This document shows, piece by piece, positions 34,013-45,246 of a DNA stretch of 64,000 nucleotides. How positions within the stretch are numbered: the stretch's first letter is position 1; the number at the start of each line of letters is the position of its first letter. Below the pieces are notes generated by a model. It made no database searches. It saw only the letters and a program-made list of their open reading frames with translations, and was not told the origin of the DNA. The stretch covers positions 1 to 64,000 of the forward strand of contig MU128977.1 in NCBI GenBank assembly GCA_014904985.1, read 5' to 3'. Position numbers and translations under genes: made by a program. This DNA is from Hydnum rufescens UP504. Lineage: Eukaryota > Basidiomycota > Agaricomycetes > Cantharellales > Hydnaceae.

Positions 34013-36211
34013 TCACATCACTATTGTACGCTCTGCCCGACGCCGTCGACCATCGCTCCCCAGATCTTCATCACTATTCCCAGCGATAATCTGAGGAAGG
34101 GATGATCCACGGAGAAGAGAGATCATGTCCATCACACTCCCGTCCATCAGCGGCCCTTGGTGTATTCGGACTCCAAGCATCGATATTGCAGATGTAATGG
34201 TCAAGACGATAATACAGACACAGCCTAGGACCAGTTGGGAGACACTGAGATCGAGTCGACCGAAGAGCACCAGTCGATTCGCCACAACAGACCCCGTAGC
34301 CTCACTCCACCATTGTGAGGCGGTGAGGTCACCGTTGAGAGCAGCGGTTCGCCAATGTTGGACTAGAACGGAGTAATAGAAGGCGGAAAAGTTGCTGAAC
34401 TGGTCTTCTAGGGATGTCAAGGACCAGGTCTGATTGAAAGTTTCTTCGAGCGCTGTCCATGTGTATGGGACTGTGAACTGCAAGTGTTGCACCAAGAAGA
34501 ATAGGTCCATAATGTATGACCAGGAAGTCTCCATTGGGTCCGAAGGAACTGCTGATTTAACGCTAGGTGTGGTTAAGTTGGGAAGGGTGAAACTCGCATT
34601 CGTCCTTTCGAGTTGGGTCTTGCCTTGGACACGCACCCAAGCTGTGACATTATGGACCGAAAGAGAGCAAATAATGGGCCAGATATAGAATGTAATATTG
34701 AGGTCATCCAGCGTTGCTAACGCGGGCGCTATTGTGGATTGTTGTCTATTTTATTCATATGTACGCAGTGACCCTCAACTCACCTGAAGGCTCCTCAATC
34801 CAAGTCCAAACTTTGAATTGACGAGTTTCAGTTGCCACCGGTACGTCTCCACCAGCAGAGCTTATACGAAACGCATCACGGCGGAGAGAAATATATGCAA
34901 ACGCCGTTGTGCCCATGTTGTTCGACAGTTGGGTTGGGTCGGATTGATTCCAGGGAAGATACACCAATGCATCATTCACTAGAAAACTGTCAGTGAGGTA
35001 GTCGGGTGAGGATTGATGGTGCCACCGTACTCCAATAATTAAGCGGAGTATCCCGAGACACTCTTCTGCCACCAAAGGAGAAATCACGCCCTGACATGAA
35101 GACCTGACCCCAACGCAGGCCAGTCCACGATATAAAGTTCACAGTAGTATTTTGGGATGAGACCATCAGCTGAAGGTCAAGCAAAAGCTGATCACTCAGA
35201 TCAAGCCCTGAAACAGAATATACAGTGAGACCTCTTGAATTTGATACATCTAGATTTAAAACACCTGGGATATATGTAATGTTGAATACATTGTGACTTG
35301 CATCTGCAACTGATCCACATTGAACTGCAGTGCTCCGAGCATATGGGTCTTCAAAGGATACATTGCCCTGTGTTGGTGTTGCTAATGTGCTGAACAAAGT
35401 CCTGGAAATAAATCCAGAAAAACAGACAAGTCTGTATAAATATGGCATTATAATTGATCCTAGAAGACACACATTCCATTATAGCCTGCTGGAAGACCTA
35501 TGCTAGAATTCCTCTGATCCCATAAATATGCCATTGATAGTAATGGAGTGGATAACTGTTTCTTGGTCTGATCAGACACTGGAATGTTGGTCAAATTCCC
35601 AGGTGTTTTGACAACTGAGGTATTGAATGGCACTGTTGAATTGACAGCATGAAGTGTGATGACTGATGGTGTTGAAATCTGAAGTATTGAGATGCAGACA
35701 AAGAATACCAGTGCCAAGCCTAGCCGAAGCCTGGTCCAAAGGTGATCTCGGGTTTGGAAGAGGGCCACCATTGCATATACAACCCCCATCCAACTACCCA
35801 GAGTATCATGGAGGGTGGCAACAGTTTGACCTAACCATGAGAATCCAATGAATCAATATGCCACAGTGTCAGAAACATATGAGACAAACATCATTGAATT
35901 GCAAGGTCTGATGCAATTGCCTGCACTGTAAATGAAATGACTGAGATGGTGGCCACTGCCCATGCCTGGCTGAGGACTGATACAATCTGATTTACTTGAC
36001 CTAATCTTTCAATATTGAACAGGCTGTGGTCAAATATATGATGAGTCCAAAGTCCAATTAAGAGCAAGTAGAAGCTAGCAAGAAAGACAGTTGTGACTCC
36101 ATGTGCAATAATGTATGGTTGAGAACCAGCCAAGAGCCAGTGTGTTCTTTGTTGATATTGTGAAGGTTGATCTGATCCTGGGTGTAATGGGCTCAATGGT
36201 GAAGGCCCCAT
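34013..36211 (-). CDS. Multi-spanning membrane protein, basidiomycete family (paralogue A)
   Basis: From MGPSPLSPLHPG at 36211, the protein has hydrophobic segments (AHGVTTVFLASFYLLLIGLW, WAVATISVISFTVQAI), then after an intron LRLGLALVFFVCISILQIST. A long exposed region follows with many N-glycosylation-type NxS/T sites (SSQNTTVNF, LNITFYIWPIICSLS). A final helix (LVLGCVCIIVLTITSAISML) and a basic tail (DGRRRRAERTIV) end at 34013. Exons are approximately 36211-35894, 35840-35460, 35400-35000, 34985-34780 and 34735-34013. It is clearly homologous to paralogue B at 36455-42249. No function is known to me; the topology suggests a surface or endomembrane protein with a large luminal loop. Its 5' half is strongly CpG-depleted yet still open. 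Confidence 0.7.
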
Positions 36212-36738
36212 GGATTCTCTGTTTGGTAAAGGTTCATCTTGAGGATCACCATCCTCCTGGATATGTTGTTCAACATAACCTACAATGTCAATGATGGAAG
36301 ATACATAGGGGACTTACTAATGTGATGAGAGGAATTCCTTGAGAAGGGGTGTGAAGGCCCTCCTGGATATAGTCCACATCAAGGGTGAGGTCTTCATATC
36401 TGAAGTGCATAGTCAAGAAAGATCTATGATACATAATCTAAATGCTAAAGAATCTCACAATACATGAGTCTGCATGGCCTGAATTCTTTGAAGGTCTTCA
36501 TTGTCATTGGCAATGACTGTAGGAAGAGATGAGTTGTGGAGGAGGGATACCATGTTAATCACTTGGCCATCTTGTATGACATTATCAGATGATGTAGATT
36601 GTCTTGCAGCTGTAGCAAAGACAACAATGAGAATAGAAGAGGTGACAATTCCAATTATGAGAGGCAAGGTCTGGACAATTAGACCAGCCATCACAATAGA
36701 CTGTGAACCAGGTACAGTGGCAAAAACAGGCCTCCAGC
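35751..36738. other. 988-bp stretch with no CpG
   Basis: No CG dinucleotide occurs between 35751 and 36738, across the 5' end of paralogue A and the 3' end of paralogue B. TG, CA and AT-rich words dominate. The neighbouring insertion at 36914-40575 is rich in CG. This is the pattern left by CpG methylation followed by deamination. Confidence 0.85.
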
Positions 36739-37987
36739 CTCGATAGATCTGAGTCCCAGTGCCAGGGGACTGCGGAAGAGTTGAATGAGGAGAGTGTATG
36801 ACAAGGCTGCCATGCTGGAGAGTTGATCACCAAGAAGGGCCAAGCTGTCCTTGGTGCTATTGAGTCCAGAGAGCAACTGGAGTTCAAAGGGTGTGAGGAA
36901 TTGTGAAGTGGGTGATGATGATGATGAATATCTCGATATTTTACCTGCAACTACTGGCTGCTCCCAAAGGGCGCCAAGGGCAGGGGACCGAAGGTCCAGG
37001 GATTGTATATACACAGTATAGGTAAGATAAGAGCTGTGTCCATAACCGCAGACCTCGAACACCTTCGTCCTGAGGTACCACATCCAATATCATCTGAGAG
37101 TTTGCATTTGTCTCGTGTCTGCTTTCCCTTCGTCTTCATGGACATATCATAGTTTGAGTGAGGCTTTCGTACGTGGGGAGCATGTGGACGGCTAGCTAGG
37201 TATCAGGAGGAGGGCGCTGGCGCCGGACCTCTGCATTTTCTGACAGTTTTCGTTTCCTCTCTGCATGGGGTGGGGTCCACACCTGGTCATCGATCTCAAT
37301 TCCGTTCTCTGGTGCGGGCTGATGGGGTGCTTGGTTGTTGTTGTACTGAGTGGAAGCACTCTTCGGGTCCCTCTTGGGGGCGCACTCTTCGTATCGAGAT
37401 GTCTTGCAAGGTTCACCAAGGACGAAAATGGTGTGAGCGTCGAAGAAGCGTTGTGCTTCCGGTTCGTGCGTGAATGTAAAGACCAATGAGGCGGAGTTGC
37501 TTTGGGGGATCTTGTCTGCGGCTATCAGCCATCGTGTAGGGAGTGGGCATATGAAACTGGGGAATTCAGTGACATTCATTGCAATCTCGTCTTCGACTTC
37601 AGTTGGGGTGATCTGAGTTCCATCCCCCCGCCTCAACGGGACGTGGTCGAGTTTCACTTGAAAGTATTGGCTGTCGGGGTGTCTTTGAGCCTTTTCCACC
37701 GGCAGGAATATGGCTTTAGCAATAAGGGTCGCATAGGGTTGTAGGTCATTGGCTGAGCAAGGGGGGCAGCTGTCAGGGCCACGCTGCGACGAGAGCACCA
37801 AACAAATATAAACACAGATAATTCCGGCTAAGTCCGGTGTAAGTCCGGCTAAGTCCGAGAGAATCCGGGCAGGAATGAGATAACGAAGATAGGAGGGGAC
37901 GGAGAGGCAATCCAGCAGCCCGGAAGGGACTAGGCGGAAACGAGCACAGCGGTCCTTAAGCTTGCGGAGTCAACTGGAAAATACTCG

Positions 37988-38092
37988 GACCTGTAGTCCG
38001 GAGTAACAGCGGAAATCCTGAGATTATGTAATACGAAGACGGAATACATGAAGGCTGACCTGTAGTCCGGAGTAACAGCAGAAATCCTGAGA
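37988..38092. repeat. Tandem 36-bp repeat, spaced 69 bp
   Basis: GACCTGTAGTCCGGAGTAAC continues into CAGCRGAAATCCTGAGA at 37988-38023 and again at 38057-38092, with a single mismatch. Further TCCGGCTAAG- and CCGGAGTAGA-type short repeats lie around it (37828-37860, 38390-38415). Confidence 0.85.
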
Positions 38093-38190
38093 GACCAAAG
38101 CTGGGGTCTCTGGACTTCGCTCTCGGACTACTTATACATGATGACTATACTACGGGGGAGTGATCGCTAAACTGGAGGTGGTTACAAGGG

Positions 38191-38224
38191 GGACAGGAAC
38201 AGGAACAGGAACAGGAACAGGAAC
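38191..38224. repeat. Hexanucleotide microsatellite (AGGAAC)n
   Basis: Five near-perfect AGGAAC copies in a row, followed within 60 bp by GGGAAATGAAA-like short repeats. Confidence 0.95.
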
Positions 38225-39148
38225 TCGGCCAGGGGGTGAACTGGAAGCAATGGGAAATGAAAGGGAAATGAAAAGGAAATGAAACCAAGATAGGGTTGGA
38301 CCGGAGTCAAACCGGAATCAAGCCGGAAGCAAAGTGGACTTGGGCAAGGGAAGTGGGTGGAGAACCGGACTGGAGGTGGGCAGATGAGGACCGGAGTAGA
38401 CCGGAGTAGACCGGAGTTGGGGGCGAACCCTGACAGCGGGCAATGGCAATGGGGTTACCAGCCATCGAGTATAGCACAGACATCACGGTGTAAGCAGGAA
38501 ACTGTGGAAGAAACCAGCTACAGTCCGCGAAATGGAAACGAGGACAAAGAAGGGGGATCACGGGGCCAATCCGAACGTTTGGGTCCGAGGGAAGGAAGGG
38601 TCTTTGGACGGGTAGAATTGTCCTGTATAGACGGAGCCTATCCAGACAATAAATGAAGGGGTTGTTAAATCAGAGAATCACACTCTAGGTCCTCCTCTTG
38701 AGAGCCTATCAGAAGTGTGATTAGTGGGGGTTGAGTTTTGGAATTTACCCTGACACCAGCAGCAGTTCAACTAGCTTTTCAACTGGGGATGGGGGGAAAG
38801 ACGATAGAAATTCGCATCTCCTGCACTTAATATACATCACAGAAAAATGCTATGGTAACCGGCGGAAAGATGGGATTAAGGCGAAAATGAGGAAAAAGAA
38901 ATCAAGTCAAAAGCTTCAAAACTGAAGGAGATATTCAATTAACAAGTGAGAATGGGAGAATATGGCTTAACCAAGGTATTCCTCCTCTTCTACTGGACCA
39001 AATCCCTTGAGGAATGGTGGAACTGGTCGTCCTAGATGTACCCTCCATCGGGCATAGGGTGCCGGAACCATAATTGCCTTTAGTAATCAGAAAAGCGGAG
39101 GTAAAAGTGAAATGAGCCATGAGGAGACTAAATTACAGGAGGCCGAGT

Positions 39149-39427
39149 TCTAATCCGCTCGTTTTGCCCTTGGTACCGTTCGATGCGGATTTTCAGCGTC
39201 TTTCCAGGGGTGATCGTTTCGAACGAATCGGATCAAAACTGATGGAGTTATTCGCGAAATACTGAAGAATAGTGTGGAACATGAGGTAAAGTCGACCTGG
39301 AGGATGCAGTTCTCATCCGATAAACGTGTGTGTGGTACCGTTAGACAGGTATTAATCGTAGCTTTCTGGGAGCTGTCTTGCCGAGTCGATCCGATCGAAA
39401 TTGGTGGAGATATTCGCGAAATACTCC
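39149..39427. repeat. Degenerate ~120-bp direct repeat, two copies
   Basis: 39149-39266 and 39308-39427 share GTTCT.ATCCG, TTGGTACCGTT / GTGGTACCGTT, GAATCGGATCAAAACTGATGG versus GATCCGATCGAAATTGGTGG, and TATTCGCGAAATACT. Both are inside the nested insertion. Confidence 0.7.
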
Positions 39428-40165
39428 TTGAGAGTATTGGAATAGCCCCTATTCCACATGTGACAAGTCCGCGAGTCAAAGTGGGAGTTGTGTTACGTAA
39501 TACAAGGTCAAATACCGCCCTTGAGGCAATTGGATAAGCCGGTGGTGATACAATAGATGGATGAAAGTAAGCAAGTTGAATTGCTATAGCCTGGTTGAAC
39601 TGGCTTGGAGATAAGTACAAATTTGATGGCCTGTTGAAGTGCCAAGGACGGACAAATAATTGTCTCGTATATAGGGTGGAGGAAAAGTAAAAAAAGGACC
39701 ACGGATCCTGGGATGTGAATCCATGCTATTTGACGGCCAGAGGAATAACGAGTGTGGATACGAGAGAAATGTAAGAATATGGATTCGTTTGAGGAGGTAA
39801 TTGGGCCCGGATGAGGTATGTACGTAATGGGATTTTATCCCTCCAACAACGGTAATGTTGTTTGGGGCGTGTGCCTCATGGAGGCTGCGATTGATGCTGA
39901 TAACTGCGTCATTGGCGGTCAATCGCTTGTCGGCCGGGATTGGTGGCAAGACTTGGATATTGAGGCGACCTGGGTGGTTTCGGCATGTTGGGCTTTGAGG
40001 GGGCGGGCGGGCGGGAAAGAGCTTTTTGGCTGGGCCTGTCGGGGTTATGGGTTTCAGACATTCGGAATGCCTCCATGTGCTAGGAGCAGAGGGAGTGGGA
40101 ATGTTGTCTTTAGCATGGTTTCGAGTGTGTTGACTGGCTTTCAGGGTGGGGCTGGAGTTGATTTT

Positions 40166-40276
40166 CATGAACTCAGCATTCGTTTTTGTCAGTTCGGCAT
40201 TCGTTTTCATAAGCTCAGCATTCGTTTTTGTGAGCACAGCATTTGTTTCGGTGAGCACAGCATTTGTTTCGGTGAG
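40166..40276. repeat. 21-bp minisatellite in the LINE-like ORF1
   Basis: Units of the type CAGCATTYGTTTYKGTSAGC repeat about five times and encode the seven-residue TETNAVL/TKTNAEL periodicity on the minus strand. Confidence 0.85.
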
Positions 40277-42499
40277 GGCAGCAAGGATGCGTGAGGTCGT
40301 CATGTGTTCACCTTCATGAGGTGGAGCGCAGATCTGACGTGTTTGCTTACGGTAGTTGGGGTGAGCGTCGAAACAAGCTTGTGTATGTTCCATATTTGAG
40401 CAGTGTGAAATTCATCCAGCGAAGATGCGCCAATCTTGTGGATGAGGCCGTACACTTCAGCGAGGTACATTGATGGGTCAGAGGAATCAGTCTTCGGGTC
40501 GCGTGGGGACGACGTTCTTGCTTGTAAAGGGGTCGGCATAATTGCTGATGATACGACGTGAACGTCGCGGGAGTGATTGTGAAGTGGGTCCAAGGAGCAC
40601 AATGACTTCAGACTCCTGGAGATAGATATTTGACATCATGCTCCCCCAGGCTATTTCCAAGGGATCATGAGGGATATCTGGCTGTAGGAATGGTGTAGGA
40701 TCATCAGTTGTTGTAGAGGATGTGTTCTTCTTCATCAGAGTGTTGTCACCCTGCACATCAGCAGTGATGTTTTGAGCAAACAAGGAACAGGCAATGGGCC
40801 AGATATAGAATGTGGCATTCACATCCTCATGAAATGCATCTGTATACTGTGTGAGAGAAAATAAGTTCTGTTCAAGTAGATGGCTTACTCTTGGTATCAT
40901 TATTTATGAAGCTCCAAGTCTGCACTTGTAGAGTATATTCCAAAGGTTGGGAAAAGTTGACTGTGGGATTGAGTTTCAGACTGTCATTTCGGGCTGATAT
41001 ATATGCAAAAGTAGTGGAAAATGCATCATCAAAGGGGATAGGAGGGAGATTGATGAGAGTGTCATTGACTAGCATCCAGAAGGAGGATGAGAAACACAGT
41101 TCTAATATAGCTCAGATAACTTACACCAAAATACCGGTTGGGCACTAATTGATTCTTTATTTCCCCCAATTGCAAAAGCCCCAGTACTCATAGAGATGTT
41201 GAGTGTCCACCTGAACCCTTGTGGATGCCCTGGGTATGGGGAGAATTGGGTAGATAGGTAAAAAATGAGGAAAATTCCACTTGGAAATGAACTACTCTCT
41301 CCTGGATTAATGCATCAGAGTGCGTATGAGCAGACTGATTGATATTAAGGAAGCATACCCGGTCCAATATATGAAACCTGGTACAAGTCACCCGATTCCC
41401 GAGGGATGATACCGCATCTAACAGAAAGGTCGCGGGCATACGAGTCTTGGAAGACAACATCTTCCGTCATAACTGACGGGAGAGTGCTGAACACCACACT
41501 GAAGTATTTGGCTCAGTGTATTCATCAGAGCATCTTTATGGAATGAAAAGTTCTTACGATCCATTGACACCCGCCGGTAGTCCAGCAGTTGTATTGGTAC
41601 CAAGTTGAGTCCATAGGGAGGACGTAGCAGTGGTGGGGGAGGCCGATGTTACGCTTGGGAGAGAAAACATCCAGGGTTGGATGTTAAGCATTGTGGAGAC
41701 ATTCAGTGAAATAGGGAGGGTAGCATTGAAAGTTCCAACTGTCATCACCGATGGCGTGACAATTTGCAGAACTGACACGCCCACAAAGAACACGAAGGCT
41801 AGGAGAACGCGCAACCGAGTACGGATGTCAAGTTTCCGACTCCTCCACACTGCAAGTATTGAGGAGCCCAGCCCCTGCCAAGCCATCAAATTGTCGTGTA
41901 ATGCTGCAAGCGATTGTCCTGATTCGAGATTAGACAGAATCTTTTCACATTGAATCGTCAAAGTAGCAGACTTACTTCGTCGGACAATGATGTCGGAAGA
42001 CGCAATTTGCATTGCATACGATAATAAAATCAGGGTGATAACGGTGCAGGCCTGCGAGGTGACGGAGGCTATCTGAGAGACGGCACTAATCTTGCGCACG
42101 TCGAAAAGATGCTTCTCGAAGAAATGTGTGGCCCGAAGCGTTAGGAGGGCCATGTTGAAGAGGCCAAGCCAGGCGAGGAAAAATATACAGGCATAGAAGG
42201 GTGTGGACCTCCGAAGGAATGGATTTGAAGCGGGGGTTGAAGGGCCCATAGATATTGGAGCCAACGCAACAATGCTCACTATTTTTGCGGGCACTGGCAG
42301 GCGTACTCATTTTTCAAGCAGGCTCTATATAGAGGGAAAATTGCCAGGCACACTGCAGTAACCGATTGAATTATTCAAATCGAGGCGCTGAGGTTCATGA
42401 GTAGGTCCCAAATATGTATATCACCGCGTGCCTGGCTAGAGCTGTGTAGTCCACTTTATCCTCGCTGCTAGTATGTTTTCGGCAAACCGCGCAAATCAA

Positions 42500-44890
42500 T
42501 TCTTATTACCCTTTTTAGTATTCGGCATCCTTTTGGGCCAAACATCCAGTTCACAGGTGGTCGCGAGTTCAGTTCATACCTCGTGCGACGAATTGCTCGA
42601 AATATCGAAATAGTACAGTATACCTAGGGCTCTTCCCAGTAGCATGTGTGACGAACACTACTTTCCTATAGTCACGAATAAATGACCTCGTCTAAATGGC
42701 CAACAAAGAGTCGATTTCGAGAGTTTGGCCCCTTGAGTCTTTTCTTATCATTCAATGAGCCTGCAGATTTACCAACAAGTCAGTCACCCCCGACGTCTCC
42801 GTAGGCAGCACTGAAAGCTTCACATATCATAGATCGTGTTCCCTTACAATTGGTGATCCCTTATCATTGCCGTTACAATATACAACCTCTAATTATTACC
42901 CTCTCCCCTACAGTGGAGAAATGTTTAAAGTGGTCGTATCAAGATGGTACTTGGAGGGGCCTACCAACCTATGCCTCTATATAGGGTGAATATGAAAAAA
43001 GAAATCAACTTAAAAGGATCTGTTTCTCGCCTTGTAGAGGGACGGTGGGGAAACGATGCGGTATTTGGGATCTTGTCGGATCCTCTCATAATGCCCCGCA
43101 GTACTTTCATCAAAGATCGGAAGTCTGCCGTTCGTTATTCAAGCGCTAGAAGTGTTCGACGCTGGGCGTTGACTCGATTGGCTGGAGAAGACCGTGCTAG
43201 TACACGCCATGTGGATCTCCACTGTCTGAAGGATACAATAGATATCTATTTTGTTCCCTTCCCTTCCATAGGCGCCCGCATCCCCACTTTCTCTTTAATC
43301 TCATGCACCGCCACTATTCCCAAGACCTGCACCTCCCCCGCCATACCCTTCAACATCAACACCTCCCTATTATCCTGTATGAATCCAAACTCGGCATACT
43401 CGAGGCCTTGCTCCTTGGCGAACTCTTTGACGAGTAAGCTGGCAGCGCGTCAATTGTGTCGAGGGAGGCGCGAGAAAGGTGGTGGGTCACTTGCAGATGA
43501 AGGCCACCGTGGACGAAGTCGATGGAAGGGTCACAAATGACGTCGAACGTCGTTCGCAACTGCGGAGCAACGAACGACTCGTAAGGACCAAGATCCGCCA
43601 TTGAGCACGAAAAGTGTGAAAGGGCAGTCTGAAAAAAAAAACTGGAAAACCGAAAAAATCCGGGCGAGGAATAAGTCAGTCTCTCCGTGGGTAAGAAAGG
43701 TCGCTGCGCAAGAGACATGCCTGTAGAGGACTAAAGGTCATATGGCTGACCGGAATACTCCCCAGACTGCGTTTCCAATCGCCGCATCCTCGAACCAGCC
43801 ACATGTACCATGTGCAGTAAATCGCGGTCGCCAGTATTTCCTCCATTAGGGCCATCCTCACTTTCCCTCCAGTATACCTCGCTGCCTTAAAAGCACATGC
43901 GAGGCGTGGAGATTGAATCGGGCCAAATGACAAGTACTATAGCCTGTGCTGCATGGAGAGGAAAGATTGGGAGACTTTGTTGAATGTCATGATACGATCG
44001 TAGTACGAAGAGTAGGAGAATCCAGGGCATGGAAAAGAACGGAATATGCTGAATATTTCGGTGGTCGTTGGGTGGTTGGGAGCGACTACGGGTCATTGTC
44101 AGATCTGAAAGCGGTACTCATGGCTCGTGGTCGCTCAACGGGATAGACATTGTGATTCTGTCGTCCACGTAGAAGAGAATATTAGGATTGGGGACAGGGT
44201 GGTCCGGAAATAACGCGCTTACATCAGCTCACCACCAAATACTCAACCTTGATGACGATCGTCATGATACGAGTCCATACCCAATTATGGGTCACGTCCA
44301 TATGCCCAAGTTGTGAACCGAGCAAGCGAGTTGATGCCGTGCCAGACCGAGGCAGAACACACTCAGAATGACCCAACCACGGAAACACAAGTTGTACGTT
44401 ATGGCGCCTGAGACCAAGTAATGTGGAACGACCCAGGCCCCGTTATATACAGGGACTTGTCAAGCCTGTAGCAGTGACCTTTGCGCGAAGGTCCGTGTCG
44501 AGGGCGGCTGGTCCTATGAGAAAAGACACCAAGATTTCCGGGCCCCGCGTGGTTATGGTGAACGTCAAATTGGCTATATTTGGTGAATCCGAACCCTCTT
44601 TCCTTTGCGGTACGTGCCCACCCCTCGCCCGTGTTCGAACGACCCAGCTGCTGCCTACGGAGGAACAAGTGGCGACTAACCGTCTGCCCCAGTACTCGGC
44701 TGCAGTAATCGGTTGAGCGTTCAAGAGTGCGGTCTGCATGAAATGTATCGATCTCCTCCGTGGTATCTCGCCCCGCCGGGCAGTAATCGGGTGAGGCGTG
44801 AGAATGGGGATCCTTCGTTCGTTGACGTTGGTACAAATCACCATCACTTGTAGAAAGCCCCCGTGTCCTTCTGCTAGCATATAATCCCAA
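42500..44890 (-). repeat. Segmental duplication, copy 2 (more decayed)
   Basis: About 2.4 kb homologous, in the same orientation, to 51211-53750. The shared part includes the flank (CCTTTTTAGTATTCGGCATCC versus CCTTTTTGGTATTCGACATCC) and the whole desaturase-derived region. Many substitutions and indels separate the copies, so the duplication is not recent. Confidence 0.85.
43250..44890 (-). pseudogene. Cytochrome-b5 sphingolipid desaturase pseudogene (copy 2)
   Basis: Pieces of the gene at 51947-53800 are recognisable on the minus strand. These are a b5 remnant (TTEEIDTFHADRTLERSTDY), HNLG in place of HDLGH with a base deleted, NIQHIPFFSM, and SHFSCSMADLGPYESFVAPQ followed by HGGLHLQVTHHL, after which frame is lost. 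Stops and frameshifts occur throughout. It shares with copy 1 the same damaged second histidine box, so the damage predates the duplication. Confidence 0.85.
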
Positions 44891-45246
44891 TCAAGAGGCT
44901 CTGGGTGTTTTCCTACAAATCAATATTAATGTCTTGCGTCGAACGCCTATAGAGCTTCGGGAATTATGGCAATATCCCGTCGAATCTCCAGAGGGATACG
45001 TAGTATGACCACGAGGAAAATCACCATGTATATCTGCTTCAGAACGATAGCACGCGAGAGAATAGAATCCTGCATGAGACGACAGGCACGCCAGCTGGAG
45101 ATGATGCGCATAATCCAGTGGGGTTGAAGTTACTGTAATATAAGCTCAGACGTCCTCGGCTCAGATCCATTATCCGAATTATCTCACTTTCAGCGTCCGT
45201 CATGTCACACCGTCTTCTGTTGCTCTGCATCTGGTAAAATTCGTAA
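44891..45246. other. Intergenic region
   Basis: No recognised feature. A 77-codon minus-strand frame (45272-45039) has no domain. Confidence 0.35.

Larger units (their letters stand above)
37803..39796. mobile_element. Nested ~2-kb insertion inside the LINE-like element
   Basis: Removing this stretch restores one reading frame (NYL followed by LVLSS). Its ends begin CAAAC-like on both sides: CTCAAACGAATCC at the right end on the minus strand, and CCAAACAAATATAAAC at the left end on the plus strand. They may be short imperfect terminal inverted repeats. It contains only simple and tandem repeats and no clear gene. The element class is unknown. Confidence 0.55.
36914..40589 (-). mobile_element. 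LINE-like insertion with 14-bp target-site duplication
   Basis: The insert is bounded by the direct repeat ATTGTGAAGTGGGT at 36900-36913 and 40576-40589. Read on the minus strand it starts at 40575 and ends in a (ATC)n tail (TTCATCATCATCATC), the usual signature of target-primed reverse transcription. It carries an ORF1-like coding region but no reverse transcriptase, so it is non-autonomous or internally deleted. A second element interrupts it at about 37803-39796. Confidence 0.75.
37192..40602 (-). pseudogene. LINE ORF1-like protein, interrupted
   Basis: On the minus strand, about 40500-39797 encodes SMYLAEVYGLIHKIGASSLD, then a short-period repeat (LTETNAVLTETNAVL, LTKTNAEL), a Pro-rich linker, and LNIQVLPPIPADKRLTANDA and ITVVGGIKSHY, ending PNYL. 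About 37803-37192 continues LVLSSQRGPDSCPP, VKLDHVPLRRGDGTQIT, PTRWLIAADKIPQSNSASLV and GEPCKTSRYEE. The second half matches ORF1-type proteins of Agaricomycete LINEs in my recollection. The CCHC region expected after CKTSRYEE is not seen; a basic tail ends it. The two halves join in frame if 37803-39796 is removed. Confidence 0.65.
36455..42249 (-). pseudogene. Multi-spanning membrane protein paralogue B, split by a 3.66-kb insertion
   Basis: The 5' part (42249 to 40576) begins MGPSTPASNPFLRRS, with helices FYACIFFLAWLGLFNMALL and VLLAFVFFVGVSVLQIVTPS, then VNGS, LVNDTLINLPPIPF and VNATFYIWPIACSLFAQN, reaching VLLGPTSQ. The 3' part (36913 to 36455) resumes FLTPFELQLLSGLNSTKDS, then LSYTLLIQLFR, a helix (LPLIIGIVTSSILIVVFATA) and VINMVSLLHNSSLP, ending at 36455. 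Both halves align in order with paralogue A. The split is flanked by a 14-bp direct repeat, and without the insert the frame is continuous. Some middle exons (~41460-41190) look decayed. Both flanks are CpG-poor while the insert is not, so the insertion is younger than the CpG loss. Confidence 0.75.

Noticed and set aside
35572..35793. 73-codon minus-strand frame in paralogue A
   Set aside because: It is out of frame with the conserved membrane-protein frame over the same bases.
39818..40294. 158-codon plus-strand frame with periodic Phe/His/Cys
   Set aside because: The periodicity is the complement of the 21-bp repeat in the LINE-like ORF1.
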